DNA from: Flavobacterium galactosidilyticum
GTDB lineage: Bacteria > Bacteroidota > Bacteroidia > Flavobacteriales > Flavobacteriaceae
Direction of reading: 5' to 3'
DNA length: 64,000 bases
NCBI RefSeq assembly: GCF_020911945.1
Contig: NZ_CP087135.1
Span: 2,592,001-2,656,000, forward strand
The notes beneath the pieces were generated by a model, which ran no database searches, was not told the origin of the DNA, and was given only the letters and a program-made list of their open reading frames with translations. The position numbers were made by a program, and so were the translations under genes. Of the stretch, positions 36,690 to 46,449 are shown piece after piece. Each line of letters starts with the position of its first letter. Within the stretch, counting starts at the first letter, position 1.

Positions 36690-38108
36690 ATGAAACAATA
36701 TATAAAAAATAGCGCTGCAGTTTTGCTTTTTGCAGTAGCCGCTACAGTAACAAGTTGTAGTATTGACGATATAAAACCATACAATAAATTAACTCCTGAA
36801 AACGCGGTAAGAGACGAAGCTTCTGCGCAATTGATACTTAATGGTGTTTATGATTTAGGTAGAGAATTTGACGTAAGTTTTTTCCCATTGCATCTTGCAG
36901 CTTTAGGAAATGAGGGAACTATCTCAGGATTTATGAGCGGAAGCAATGGTTTTAACACTAATGAAGTTCCAGTTGATAATATCTTTTTGACCAATTTGTA
37001 TAGTGGTCATTACAAAATAATCAATGGTTGTAACTTTTTAATTCAAGAATTAGAAGCAGGAAAAGCTATTGGTATTGCAGATGATAAAAAAGCGGAAATG
37101 ATTTCAGAAGCTAAGTTCCAACGTGCTTTTGCTCATTTCAACTTACTTCGTTATTTTGGTGAATTTTATAATGTAAATTCTACATACGGAATTGTTGTTA
37201 GAAACACTTTTGCAACTACACTTGAGGCAAACCCAAGAAATACAGTTGCTGAAGTGTACAAACAAATCGAAGATGATTTACTTTATGCTTCCGAAAAAGG
37301 ACTGCAATACATAGAACATTTTTACTCAGGAAGCCTTGCTGCTAAAGCGTTATTATCTAAAGTGTATTTATATGAAGGGAAATATACTGAAGCTGCAACT
37401 TTAGCAGATGAAGTAATCAATAATGATGAAGGTTATGCTTTAGAAATGCAATACTCTGATATCTTCAAAAACAGTTTCAACTCATCAGAAGTTATTTTTG
37501 CGCCATTGACTGGTCCAGATAATGAAGGAAAAACTCAAATGAGTCAAGTGAAAAGGACTTCTTTTAGTCAAATTTTAAGAACTTTAGCTGATGCTCAAGT
37601 GGGAACTGCAAATGATGGAAGTTTGTTAGGTGCTGGTTCTGGTTATGACCCACGTTTTGCTTTTGCTTATGCAGCAAATACAAAAAAATCGAATGATAAC
37701 GGAAAATACCCATTTCTAGATCAAATATCTTCTCAAGGAAATACTTTGTATCACTTGCGTTTAGGTGAAATTTATTTAATTAAAGCGGAAGCAGAAGCTA
37801 GAAGAACTGGTGGTGATCTTGATCTTGCTTTAGAAAGTCTGAACGAAATTAGAATGCGTGCAGGAGTAACTCCAAAAGATTTATCTACTCAAGCTGCTTT
37901 ATTAAGCGATATCCGTAACGAAAAGTTGTTAGAGCTTTTCTTCGAAAATGGAGAAGGCTGGTTTGATATCGTTCGTTACGTTAATCTTGGAAATCTTACT
38001 GCTACAGCTGCTAAAGCTTCATTAGTTTCTCCAAACAAATTCGTATTACCAATGCCATTGCAAGTACTTGCAGGTAATAAAACAATAATTCAAAACAAAG
38101 GGTATTAA
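36690..38108 (+). CDS. SusD/RagB-family surface lipoprotein
   Basis: The 472-residue protein has a lipoprotein signal ending VTSC (Cys23). Typical SusD features follow: DIKPYNKLTPENAVRDEASAQLILNGVYD, TPR-like FQRAFAHFNLLRYFGEFYN, and the C-terminal LRLGEIYLIKAEAEARRTGG, LNEIRMRAGV and RNEKLLELFFENGEGWFDIVRY. It should form the lid of the preceding SusC. Its length and lack of nearby glycosidases are compatible with a peptide-binding RagB-like role, but ligand type cannot be read directly. Confidence 0.9.
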   Translation: MKQYIKNSAAVLLFAVAATVTSCSIDDIKPYNKLTPENAVRDEASAQLILNGVYDLGREFDVSFFPLHLAALGNEGTISGFMSGSNGFNTNEVPVDNIFLTNLYSGHYKIINGCNFLIQELEAGKAIGIADDKKAEMISEAKFQRAFAHFNLLRYFGEFYNVNSTYGIVVRNTFATTLEANPRNTVAEVYKQIEDDLLYASEKGLQYIEHFYSGSLAAKALLSKVYLYEGKYTEAATLADEVINNDEGYALEMQYSDIFKNSFNSSEVIFAPLTGPDNEGKTQMSQVKRTSFSQILRTLADAQVGTANDGSLLGAGSGYDPRFAFAYAANTKKSNDNGKYPFLDQISSQGNTLYHLRLGEIYLIKAEAEARRTGGDLDLALESLNEIRMRAGVTPKDLSTQAALLSDIRNEKLLELFFENGEGWFDIVRYVNLGNLTATAAKASLVSPNKFVLPMPLQVLAGNKTIIQNKGY

Positions 38109-38123
38109 TCCTAAGAACTAAAT

Positions 38124-38183
38124 GAGAGTGCAAAAAAGAAAAGAATTCATTTTATTCTTTCTGCTATTGCACTCTCACTTTTT
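38124..38183 (+). terminator. Long hairpin between susD and the thioredoxin gene
   Basis: GAGAGTGCAA (38124-38133) pairs perfectly with TTGCACTCTC (38167-38176), and AAGAAT with ATTCTT extends pairing inside the loop. A short T-run (38179-38183) follows. It could terminate part of the susCD transcript and leave lower expression of the genes beyond. Confidence 0.6.
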
Positions 38184-38209
38184 ACACTATTAATTTTTAA
38201 ACCTATAAA

Positions 38210-39241
38210 ATGAAAAATTTATCATTCCTAGCATTTCTATTAGTTATGCTTTCTTGCCAAAATGCACTAGCTCAAAAAGAATATGCAGTAGTACATGGAA
38301 AAATTGAAAACCCAATTGATGGACTAGTTGTTAGACTTTTTAATCCAGAAACTTCAAAATCAGTAAACATAAAAGTAGCAGCTGATGGAACGTATAGAGA
38401 TACCATTAATTTAGATAAACCTGGTTTTTTTAATACCTTTTATGACAAGTTCTTTAGTTTATATCTTACCAGTGGTATGAATTTAGAAATTAATTTTGAT
38501 GCAAAAAATGTGACTAAAACTCTTGTAATTACTGGAAAAGGAGAAAATGAAAATGCATTCTTGAGAGTTAAAGCGAAATTAGAAGGGGAGTTATACGGAA
38601 ATGATATAAATGCATTTTTCGATTTAGATCAAGCAGCATTTGATGCTAAAATCAATAAATTCAGCGCTGACTTTCAAACGCAATTAGATGCTAAAAAGTC
38701 AAATCTTAATGCCTCTTTTGTAACAGCTCAACATAAAATAGTTGCTGATTTGAAAAAAGGTCTAATACAACAATACAACGATGCACAAAGAAATAAAACA
38801 GAATTGGCTGTAGGAATGCAATCACCTGAATTTAAAAATTACATCAACCTTGATGGTGGAAAAACATCACTTTCAGATTTTAGAGGGAGTTATGTTTTTA
38901 TTGACGTATGGGCAACTTGGTGTGGACCTTGTAAATATGAATTTCCGTTTATTGGGAAAGTAGAAAAAATGTATCACGGTAAAAACATCAAGTTTGTAAG
39001 TATTTCTATTGATCGTTTGAAAGATGAGCAAAAATGGCGCGATATGATTAAAAAGGAAGGTTTAGTTGGAATCCAACTTTTAGCGGATAATGAAATTAAA
39101 TCTTCATTTATTGAAGGGTATTATATTCAAGCAATTCCTCGTTTTATCATATTAGATAAAGAAGGAAAAATAATAAATTCTGATGCGCCAAGACCTTCAC
39201 AACCTGAATTACAAGATATTTTAAACTCACTTGACATGTAA
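38210..39241 (+). CDS. TlpA-like thioredoxin-fold protein
   Basis: The 343-residue protein has a signal peptide whose VMLSC (Cys16) could be a lipobox, though cleavage after ALAQ is also possible. The N-terminal half (about 25-190) resembles the DUF4369-type domain that precedes AhpC/TSA-thioredoxin domains in Bacteroidota. The C-terminal half (about 200-343) is thioredoxin-like with VFIDVWATWCGPCKYEFP; the active-site cysteines are 238 and 241. It probably reduces or isomerises disulfides in the periplasm or at the outer membrane. Nearby SusCD and DsbD genes suggest a shared route, with DsbD supplying electrons. Confidence 0.87.
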   Translation: MKNLSFLAFLLVMLSCQNALAQKEYAVVHGKIENPIDGLVVRLFNPETSKSVNIKVAADGTYRDTINLDKPGFFNTFYDKFFSLYLTSGMNLEINFDAKNVTKTLVITGKGENENAFLRVKAKLEGELYGNDINAFFDLDQAAFDAKINKFSADFQTQLDAKKSNLNASFVTAQHKIVADLKKGLIQQYNDAQRNKTELAVGMQSPEFKNYINLDGGKTSLSDFRGSYVFIDVWATWCGPCKYEFPFIGKVEKMYHGKNIKFVSISIDRLKDEQKWRDMIKKEGLVGIQLLADNEIKSSFIEGYYIQAIPRFIILDKEGKIINSDAPRPSQPELQDILNSLDM

Positions 39242-39569
39242 TTTTTAGATTTCAAGAAATGACTTCGACTACACAAAAACTTTCAAAAATGTAAAAGTGT
39301 AGTATTGCTACTTCATTATTTTGTTTCAACTTATAAACCGAAGTCGTTCTAAAAAAATCCATAAGTCTGCTAATTCCTTGTTTGCGTGAGGGATTGTAGT
39401 GGAGCTCTTTTTTCTGGATTCTCGTTTTTTAACGAGATTCTGGGAAAAAAGTGGGAACAAAAAGCCCGGTTGCGATAGCGAACACGCCCAAATAATAAAG
39501 CATTTTATTGTAAAAATAGATGCTATTTCTATTCTATTACCTATACCTAAAATTTACTATTACAAAAAC
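39242..39569 (+). other. Intergenic region with structured element
   Basis: The 328-base gap between the thioredoxin and M16 genes contains the repeat-like structured element at 39384-39489. The remainder shows no promoter or coding frame that I can support; a frame beginning at 39399 simply extends the M16 gene upstream through the element. Confidence 0.4.
39384..39489. repeat. Structured intergenic element, possible flavobacterial repeat or ncRNA
   Basis: Ends GCGTG (39384-39388) and CACGC (39483-39487) are complementary. Inside, CTTTTTTC (39407-39414) pairs with GAAAAAAG (39444-39451), and CTCGTT (39421-39426) with AACGAG (39431-39436). The right part (GCCCGGTTGCGATAGCGAAC) is GC-rich compared with its surroundings. 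From memory, elements with a GCGTGAGGGAT start and a related GC-rich end recur between flavobacterial genes. I could not verify identity with any named RNA family. Confidence 0.5.
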
Positions 39570-42377
39570 ATGAAAAATCTATTAACTGTATTATTTCTTT
39601 CTTTAGCGGCTTTTACTGTTACTGCACAAGAACTAAAATTAAATGATCCGCTTCCGGTAAATTCTCGAATTAAAAAAGGGGTACTTAAAAACGGAATGAC
39701 TTATTATATCTACAAAACGGATGTAGTTAAAAACGTAGCAAGTTATTATATCATTCAGAATGTTGGTTCTGTTTTAGAGAATGACGATCAGCAAGGATTG
39801 GCACATTTTCTAGAACATATGGCTTTCAACGGAACTAAAAACTTCCCTGGAAAAGGGGTTTTAAGCACACTTCAAAAACACGGAGCTGTGTTTGCAAAAG
39901 ACATTAATGCGTATACTGCTTTTGATGAAACGGTTTACAATATGGATAATATTCCAACAAATGTTCCAGGTTTAATTGATACTTCGTTATTAATTTTGCA
40001 CGATTGGGCAGATGGTTTATTACTTACCGATGCTGAAATTGATTCAGAACGCGGTGTAATTAAAGAAGAGTGGAGAACGAGACAGAATGGTTATATGCGT
40101 CTTTTCAAAAAATCGTTACCTACGATGTTTAATAATACTAAATACGCTGATCGCATGCCTATAGGTTTAATGAGCGTAGTTGATAATTTTAAATACAAAG
40201 CATTAAGAGATTTTTACCATGACTGGTATAGAACAGACTTGCAAGCAATAGCAGTAGTAGGTGATATTGATGTAGCAGAAATAGAACAGAAAATCGAAAA
40301 ATTATTTTCTCCTATTCAAGCTATTAAAAATCCTATTGAGAGATTCGTAATTACGATTCCAGGTAACAAGGAAATGCTTTACAACTTAGGGACTGATAAA
40401 GAAGTGGCTACTTCGACACTTGTTTTTACAATTAACCATCCTAAATCATTGAAAGATGAAACGGTTGCTGACTTGAAAGAATCATTGTATAGTGGAATGG
40501 TTTCAAGAATGTTGAGTTCAAGATTAAAAGAGATTTCTCAAAAACCAGATGCACCGTATGTGTCAGCGTCTGCTAGTTATTCTAGTTTGGCTAGAGCCAA
40601 TAATACGTTTGGATTGATTATTTCTCCAAAACCAAATAGGCAACAACAAGCTTTTAAAACAGCTTTAGCTGAATTAAATAGAGCAGTAAAATTTGGTTTC
40701 ACACAAGCTGAAATCGATAGAACTATGGCGGTTTATAACAATTTTTACCAAACTAAAATTAGTAAAATTGATCAAACTCCTCATGCAGAAATAGTAAATA
40801 CGATTCAGAAAAACTATTTAGAAAATGAGGCAATGACTGATATGTCTAAAGAATTTGAGATTATCAAACAGATTTTTGCTCAAATGACTGCTAAAGATTT
40901 GCAAGATTTTATCAAAAAATTATATACTCCAGAAAACAGAGTACTTGATGTAACAGGCGTTGAAGGAGAGAATAACTTATCTCAAGCGGAAGCATTGCAA
41001 TTAATTAACGAAGTAGAAAATGATGCTACTTTAGTTGCATATTCAGATGAATTTGTTGGTAAAACATTAATTTCAGGTCTTGCTATTAAATCAGCAAAGA
41101 TTGTTTCTGAAAAATTGAATAAAGAAATTGGTTCAACACGATTTGTATTGAGCAATGGAGTAGTGGTAGATTACAAATTTACAGATATTGAAAAAAACAA
41201 TGTACTACTAGAAGCAGCTAGTTTTGGTGGTAATTCTGTGATAAAAGATGCTGATTTGCCTTCGGCTTCCATGGTGAGTACTCTAGCTAGAATGTCTGGT
41301 CTAGGAGATTATAGCGCTACTGATTTATCTAAAGTTTTAGCTGGTAAAAATGCTAATGCTCGCGTGGGTATTTCTGATTTAGAAGAGAATATTTCAGGAA
41401 TGACTACAACAAAAGATATTGAAACTTTATTACAAATGATTCACTTACAATTTGTAAAACCTCGTTTTGATTTAGATAGTTTTAAGGTACTGCAAAATAA
41501 TCTAGAAAATACTTTGACACAAAGAAAGAATGACATCGGTACTAAAATGGAAGATAGCATTACAACCTCTTTGTACGGATTTAACAATCCTAAAAAACGT
41601 TTATTTGACGAGAAATATTTAAAAGATATTTCATTCGAAAAAATAAAAGCAATCTATCAAGAGCGTTTTAAAAACCCTGCTGACTTCACTTTCTTTATCA
41701 CTGGTGATATTTCAAAAGAAGCAGTAAAACCTTTATTAGAGAAATACATTGCTAGTTTGCCAACTACTAAGAAAAAAGAAAAATGGCAAGATAATTCAGT
41801 TTCTTGGTTGAATGGAACTAACAAGAAAGTGATTTTCATGGAAATGGAAGATCCAAAAGCTACGGTTCGTATTTCGTTTAAAAAGCCTTACACGTATAGT
41901 TTAAAAAACACTTACGTTTTAAAAGCGTTTCAGGATATTCTTGAAAATAGATTATTAGAAACATTGAGAGAGCAAGAAGGTGGAACTTATGGCGCTAGTG
42001 TTTATAGTGTTTTGCCTAAGAGACCCAAACAAATAGCTAGTTTCTATGTTTACTTTGATTGTAATCCTGATAAAGTAGAAAAATTAGTGGAAATTGTTCA
42101 CCAAGAAATTGAAAAAATCAAAAATGGTGATCTTAAAAAAGAAGATTTAGATAAGGTTTTAACTAGTTACTTAAAAGACTTAAAAGAAGAAAAAGAATAT
42201 ACAGGTTACGAGTTGAACGTAATGTATGACTACGCTATTGAAGGTTATAATAGAAACGATCCTAAGAACAATGTTGATCTTATAAATGCAGTTACGCCGC
42301 AAGACATTCAGAATCTTGTTGAAACAATAATGAATGGCGCAGAGAGCTTCGAATTTATATTTAAACCCAAAAAATAG
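39570..42377 (+). CDS. M16-family zinc metalloprotease (insulinase-like)
   Basis: The ATG at 39570 gives 935 residues with a signal peptide (MKNLLTVLFLSLAAFTVTAQ); an upstream in-frame start at 39399 would lack one. The inverted zinc motif HFLEH is at residues 79-83, and SERGVIKEEWR further on supplies the third metal ligand. The protein contains the tandem M16 halves, and the second (with TLREQEGGTYGASVYSV, the R/Y substrate-binding region) lacks the zinc motif, as usual. M16 enzymes degrade peptides inside a closed chamber, so a periplasmic oligopeptidase role fits. It suggests that the neighbouring SusCD imports peptides. Confidence 0.9.
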   Translation: MKNLLTVLFLSLAAFTVTAQELKLNDPLPVNSRIKKGVLKNGMTYYIYKTDVVKNVASYYIIQNVGSVLENDDQQGLAHFLEHMAFNGTKNFPGKGVLSTLQKHGAVFAKDINAYTAFDETVYNMDNIPTNVPGLIDTSLLILHDWADGLLLTDAEIDSERGVIKEEWRTRQNGYMRLFKKSLPTMFNNTKYADRMPIGLMSVVDNFKYKALRDFYHDWYRTDLQAIAVVGDIDVAEIEQKIEKLFSPIQAIKNPIERFVITIPGNKEMLYNLGTDKEVATSTLVFTINHPKSLKDETVADLKESLYSGMVSRMLSSRLKEISQKPDAPYVSASASYSSLARANNTFGLIISPKPNRQQQAFKTALAELNRAVKFGFTQAEIDRTMAVYNNFYQTKISKIDQTPHAEIVNTIQKNYLENEAMTDMSKEFEIIKQIFAQMTAKDLQDFIKKLYTPENRVLDVTGVEGENNLSQAEALQLINEVENDATLVAYSDEFVGKTLISGLAIKSAKIVSEKLNKEIGSTRFVLSNGVVVDYKFTDIEKNNVLLEAASFGGNSVIKDADLPSASMVSTLARMSGLGDYSATDLSKVLAGKNANARVGISDLEENISGMTTTKDIETLLQMIHLQFVKPRFDLDSFKVLQNNLENTLTQRKNDIGTKMEDSITTSLYGFNNPKKRLFDEKYLKDISFEKIKAIYQERFKNPADFTFFITGDISKEAVKPLLEKYIASLPTTKKKEKWQDNSVSWLNGTNKKVIFMEMEDPKATVRISFKKPYTYSLKNTYVLKAFQDILENRLLETLREQEGGTYGASVYSVLPKRPKQIASFYVYFDCNPDKVEKLVEIVHQEIEKIKNGDLKKEDLDKVLTSYLKDLKEEKEYTGYELNVMYDYAIEGYNRNDPKNNVDLINAVTPQDIQNLVETIMNGAESFEFIFKPKK

Positions 42378-42451
42378 TATTAAAGCATCTTTCGTTATTA
42401 CTTAGTTTATTTTAAGTATTTTGAATTAGTACACAAACAACGAAAGTTTAT

Positions 42452-42480
42452 AAGGGGTCATTGAGACAATGACCCTTTAT
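42452..42480 (+). terminator. Hairpin after the M16 gene
   Basis: GGGTCATTG (42455-42463) pairs with CAATGACCC (42467-42475) around a 3-base loop, with A-T pairs extending the stem on both sides. The T-run is short, so termination may be partial and read-through into the DsbD gene is possible. Confidence 0.65.
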
Positions 42481-42511
42481 AATTAAATGCAAAAGATAAA
42501 TTTATATTCCA

Positions 42512-44581
42512 ATGAAAAAAATTATGTTACTGTTAGCTCTTTTTATAAGCGCTGTCTCTTTTTCACAAATCCACAATCCAGTAAAATGGTCTACATCGGT
42601 TGTAGCTGTTTCTGAAACCAAATATGATTTAGTTGTTCAAGCAACTATCGAAGGTGGATGGCATTTATATTCTCAAAGTGTTCCTGAGGATGGACCAATT
42701 CCAACAGCTTTTACTTTTCCTAAAAACTCCGCTTATGAATTAGTTGGAAAAGTTTCTGAAGGAACGGGGAAAACTGTTAATGATCCAGTTTTCAATATGA
42801 AGATAAAGTTTTTTGAAAATAAAGCTACGTTCAAGCAACGTATAAATGTGGTTTCAAAAAAGGCTTTTAAAATTACTGGAGAAGTTGAATTTATGGTTTG
42901 TAATGATGCCAATTGTTTACCACCAACTTACGTAGATTTAAACTTTCAAATTCCTGAAACTGCTGGAATAGCTGTTATCAAGGAAGAAGAAAAAGTAGAA
43001 AAAGAAGCGGTAGAAATTACAGCCGAAAAAACTGCAATCGACACTTTAGTAAAAGAGGAAGTTGCTGTTGATTCAACTGCTAAAGCTGAAGTTAATGCGA
43101 ATACGGTCGAAAAAGTAGTTCCTGAAACGACTCAAAAATCGACTGATAGAAGTTTGTTAGCCATTTTTATTATTGCTTTCTTTTCAGGATTTGCTGCATT
43201 ATTAACACCATGCGTGTTTCCTATGATCCCTATGACAGTTAGTTTCTTTACTAAACAAAGTAAAACTAGAGCTAAGGGAATCAAAAACGCTATTATCTAC
43301 GGATTATCAATTGTAATTATTTATGTGCTTCTAGGTTCCATAGTAAGTGCAGTTTTTGGGGCAGATGCTCTGAATGCACTTTCAACTAATGTATGGTTTA
43401 ACGTTATTTTCTTTTTACTATTAATCGTTTTTGCAGTTTCCTTTTTGGGAGCTTTCGAAATCATGCTTCCTAATTCATGGGCAAATAAAGTAGATACAAA
43501 AGCAGATAAAGGAGGATTGATTGGAATTTTCTTTATGGCTTTGGCTTTAGCAATTGTTTCTTTTTCATGTACAGGACCTATTGTTGGAACCTTATTAGTG
43601 CAAGCGGCAGCCGGCGGAAATCAAGTTGGACCTATCGTAGGAATGTTAGGTTTTTCATTGGCATTAGCTATTCCATTTGCATTATTTGCAGCTTTCCCAG
43701 GATGGTTAAATTCATTGCCAAAATCAGGCGGATGGTTGAATACTGTAAAGGTAGTTTTAGGATTTTTAGAATTAGCTTTAGCATTCAAATTTTTATCGAA
43801 TGCTGATTTAGTTTTGCAATTGCATTTACTTGAAAGAGAAGTTTTCTTAGCGATTTGGATTGCCATTTTTGGAACATTAGCATTTTATCTTTTTGGAAAA
43901 ATACAATTACCGCACGATTCGCCTTTAACGCATATATCTGTTGGAAGATTAAGTTTAGGTTTACTAACATTAACTTTTACGATTTATATGATTCCGGGTT
44001 TATGGGGAGCACCTTTAAACTTAATTAGCGCTTTTCCACCGGCACAACATTATAGCGAATCTCCTTACGGTGTAGGATCTTCTCAAGGAGGAACTTCAAC
44101 TTCAGCAACTCCTGAAATTCCAGAAGGAGCACACTTAATGGCACCGCATAATATTATTGCCTTTACTGATTACGATTTAGGTATGGCTTACGCCAAAAAA
44201 GTAAACAAACCTGTTATGTTAGATTTTACTGGATACGCTTGTGTAAACTGTAGAAAAATGGAACAACAAGTTTGGCCAAAAGAGCAAATTTTGTCTATCC
44301 TGAAAAATGAAGTTGTGCTTATATCTTTATATGTAGACGATAAAAGACCACTTCCTGCAGGTGAAGAAATTGAATCTAAGTTAAGACCAGGTAAAAAATT
44401 AAAATACGTGGGACAAAAATGGAGTGAATTCCAAACCATTAAATACAAAGCAAATGCTCAGCCATTTTATGTGTTAATCGACAACGAAGGGGAGAACTTA
44501 CTTGATCCTGTGGGTTATACACCAGATGCTGAAGAATACCACAAGTGGTTAAAAATAGGAGTAGCTAATTTTAAAAAATAG
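42512..44581 (+). CDS. dsbD: DsbD-type thiol:disulfide interchange protein
   Basis: The 689-residue protein has the three-part DsbD layout. After a signal peptide (1-18), a periplasmic alpha domain (about 20-155) has the Cys pair in [13 protein letters not shown] linker rich in E, K and V follows, then a membrane domain with eight or so spans starting [24 protein letters not shown], with the second conserved Cys in [10 protein letters not shown]. The C-terminal thioredoxin-like domain has YACVNC (Cys577 and Cys580). It moves reducing power from cytoplasmic thioredoxin to periplasmic proteins. The TlpA-like protein two genes upstream is a plausible client. Confidence 0.92.
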   Translation: MKKIMLLLALFISAVSFSQIHNPVKWSTSVVAVSETKYDLVVQATIEGGWHLYSQSVPEDGPIPTAFTFPKNSAYELVGKVSEGTGKTVNDPVFNMKIKFFENKATFKQRINVVSKKAFKITGEVEFMVCNDANCLPPTYVDLNFQIPETAGIAVIKEEEKVEKEAVEITAEKTAIDTLVKEEVAVDSTAKAEVNANTVEKVVPETTQKSTDRSLLAIFIIAFFSGFAALLTPCVFPMIPMTVSFFTKQSKTRAKGIKNAIIYGLSIVIIYVLLGSIVSAVFGADALNALSTNVWFNVIFFLLLIVFAVSFLGAFEIMLPNSWANKVDTKADKGGLIGIFFMALALAIVSFSCTGPIVGTLLVQAAAGGNQVGPIVGMLGFSLALAIPFALFAAFPGWLNSLPKSGGWLNTVKVVLGFLELALAFKFLSNADLVLQLHLLEREVFLAIWIAIFGTLAFYLFGKIQLPHDSPLTHISVGRLSLGLLTLTFTIYMIPGLWGAPLNLISAFPPAQHYSESPYGVGSSQGGTSTSATPEIPEGAHLMAPHNIIAFTDYDLGMAYAKKVNKPVMLDFTGYACVNCRKMEQQVWPKEQILSILKNEVVLISLYVDDKRPLPAGEEIESKLRPGKKLKYVGQKWSEFQTIKYKANAQPFYVLIDNEGENLLDPVGYTPDAEEYHKWLKIGVANFKK

Positions 44582-44598
44582 TAATATTCCATTATAAT

Positions 44599-44636
44599 AA
44601 AGCACTCTAATTTTTTAATTAGGGTGCTTTATTTGT
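44599..44636 (+). terminator. Rho-independent terminator after dsbD
   Basis: AAAGCACTCTAATT (44599-44612) pairs with AATTAGGGTGCTTT (44617-44630) through 14 pairs, one of them G-U, with a TTTT loop and a T-rich tail. Confidence 0.8.
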
Positions 44637-44721
44637 TTTAAGTATATAGGTAGAAAGGTTAGTTGTGTCGTCTTGTTTAATTCTTTATTTTTGGAATTGA
44701 ATAATAATAAATAAAACTAGT

Positions 44722-45594
44722 TTGAGCAAACTTGCGTTCCCTACTTTATCTATTGGAAATATACTTGGCGAAGATAATTTGGGTATTACCCTATTCCGTC
44801 ATAGTGTAAAGGGACGAAACGAATTTGAGCAGCCCCATAAACACGATTTCTTTCTAGTCTTTTTTGTCGAAAGTGGCTCCGGAGTTCACGATATTGACTT
44901 CACACAATATACAGTTGCTGATAATCAGGTTTATTTTGTTCGCCCTGGACAAATACACAATTGGTCACTTAAAGAAGGTACGACTGGGTTTCAGTTGATG
45001 CTTTCGAGCGAAATAGTAAATATTTTTTATAATTTATCTCCACTTTCTTTTTTTCAACCCAGTTCTTTATCCTGTATTTCACTAACAGCAACAGTTTTTC
45101 AAGAGTTTATAAAAAAGCTGAATGAAATCGAAGGATTACTTCCTAATAATGATATAGTTACAAAGGAAATAGTAGTGCTGCAGCTGCATTTGTTGCTTAA
45201 GCTATTAGAGAAGAATTATTTAATTCAATTTCCAGAGAGCGATAGTGTCGTTAGACCTGAAAAATTAATACAAAAATTCGCTGAGTTACTTGAGATTCAT
45301 TTTCAGCAAGAGCCATCGGTAAAATTTTATGCCACTCAGTTAAAAATAACAGCTAATTATCTAAATATCCTTTCGCAAAAATATTTAAAAACTTCTGCCG
45401 GAGATTTCATAAAAGATAGAACCATGCTTGAAGCGAAGCGCCTGTTAGCTAGCACTAACTTATCTATGAAAGAAATCGCATACCAATTGGGTTTTAATGA
45501 TAATGGCTATTTTAGTAAAGTCTTTAAAAAACATTCAGGAGAATCGCCGAGCGATTTTAGAGAAAGTTATAAATTTTACCATCCTTATCATTAA
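44722..45594 (+). CDS. AraC-family transcriptional regulator (TTG start)
   Basis: The 290-residue protein has an N-terminal cupin-like sensor (about 25-120, with QPHKHDFFLVFFVESGSG and VYFVRPGQIHNW). The C-terminal AraC DNA-binding domain has two helix-turn-helix units (about 190-285, with LKITANYLNILSQKYLKTSAG and MKEIAYQLGFNDNGYFSKVFKKHSGESPSDFR). No ATG occurs before Met94, which would delete most of the sensor, so I take the TTG at 44722. The ligand is unknown. The following ankyrin and amidohydrolase genes on the same strand are possible targets. Confidence 0.85.
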   Translation: MSKLAFPTLSIGNILGEDNLGITLFRHSVKGRNEFEQPHKHDFFLVFFVESGSGVHDIDFTQYTVADNQVYFVRPGQIHNWSLKEGTTGFQLMLSSEIVNIFYNLSPLSFFQPSSLSCISLTATVFQEFIKKLNEIEGLLPNNDIVTKEIVVLQLHLLLKLLEKNYLIQFPESDSVVRPEKLIQKFAELLEIHFQQEPSVKFYATQLKITANYLNILSQKYLKTSAGDFIKDRTMLEAKRLLASTNLSMKEIAYQLGFNDNGYFSKVFKKHSGESPSDFRESYKFYHPYH

Positions 45595-45719
45595 TAATAC
45601 CGTTCAGTATTAGAATTTCTAATCGATTTTTGTATTTGATAATAATCAGTAAAGATTTATAAGCATAAAAGAAAGTTTAAGACGGTTTTATGACAGAGAA
45701 TCATTTTTATTAATTCAGT

Positions 45720-46436
45720 ATGAAAAGCACTATGACAAGTATAAAAAACAACAGCGGATTATTAAGCAAATTGGTTATAATCATTGTCTTAATTTGTGGT
45801 TGCTCTTCAAAACAAACAGAATCAAAATTAGAGGATATGGACAAAAACAAAGCACTTTTTGAAGCTGTTGATCGTGGTGATGCAACAATGGTGACAAAGA
45901 TTTTACAGGATAAGCTCTCCTTAGAAATTAAAAATGAAAAGGGGAGAACTGCACTCATGGAAGCAGTTTATAAAACGGATAATAAAATAGCCGTATTGCT
46001 TATAACTGCAGGAGCCGATGTCAATGCTCAGGATGGAATAAAAAGCAGCCCTTTTTTATACGCTGGTGCTGAAGGTAATGTGGAAATAGTAAAAATGGCA
46101 TTGAAGCACGGTGCAAACTTCAAAATCTATAATCGATATGGAGGAACAGCACTGATTCCTGCAGCCGAAAAAGGACATTTAGAAGTTGTGAAATTATTGG
46201 TAAACACTCCAAATTTCCCTATAGATCATATTAATAATTTGGGTTGGACCGCTTTACTTGAAGCTGTTTTGTTGAGTGATGGTGGCCAAGTTCACATAGA
46301 TATAGTAGCTGCGCTAATAAAAGGAGGTTGTGATGTAAACATTGGTGATAAAAACGGAATAACATCATTGATGCATGCTAAGAAACAAGGTTATATTGAA
46401 ATGGTAAAATTATTAGAACAAGCAGGAGCAAAATAA
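45720..46436 (+). CDS. Ankyrin-repeat lipoprotein
   Basis: The 238-residue protein has a lipoprotein signal with LICGCSS (lipid on the Cys before SS). About five ankyrin repeats follow (residues 45-238), such as KGRTALMEAVYKTDNKIAVLLITAGADVNAQ and NGITSLMHAKKQGYIEMVKLLEQAGA. Ankyrin repeats bind proteins, so this is a protein-interaction partner attached to a membrane, not an obvious enzyme. It ends 13 bases before the amidohydrolase, so they are cotranscribed and may work together. Confidence 0.85.
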   Translation: MKSTMTSIKNNSGLLSKLVIIIVLICGCSSKQTESKLEDMDKNKALFEAVDRGDATMVTKILQDKLSLEIKNEKGRTALMEAVYKTDNKIAVLLITAGADVNAQDGIKSSPFLYAGAEGNVEIVKMALKHGANFKIYNRYGGTALIPAAEKGHLEVVKLLVNTPNFPIDHINNLGWTALLEAVLLSDGGQVHIDIVAALIKGGCDVNIGDKNGITSLMHAKKQGYIEMVKLLEQAGAK

Positions 46437-46449
46437 TAAAAAGAGAATA

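Noticed and set aside
39399..39569. Upstream extension of the M16 gene through the structured element
   Set aside because: The extension shows no signal peptide and runs through hairpins; the ATG at 39570 gives a normal signal sequence.
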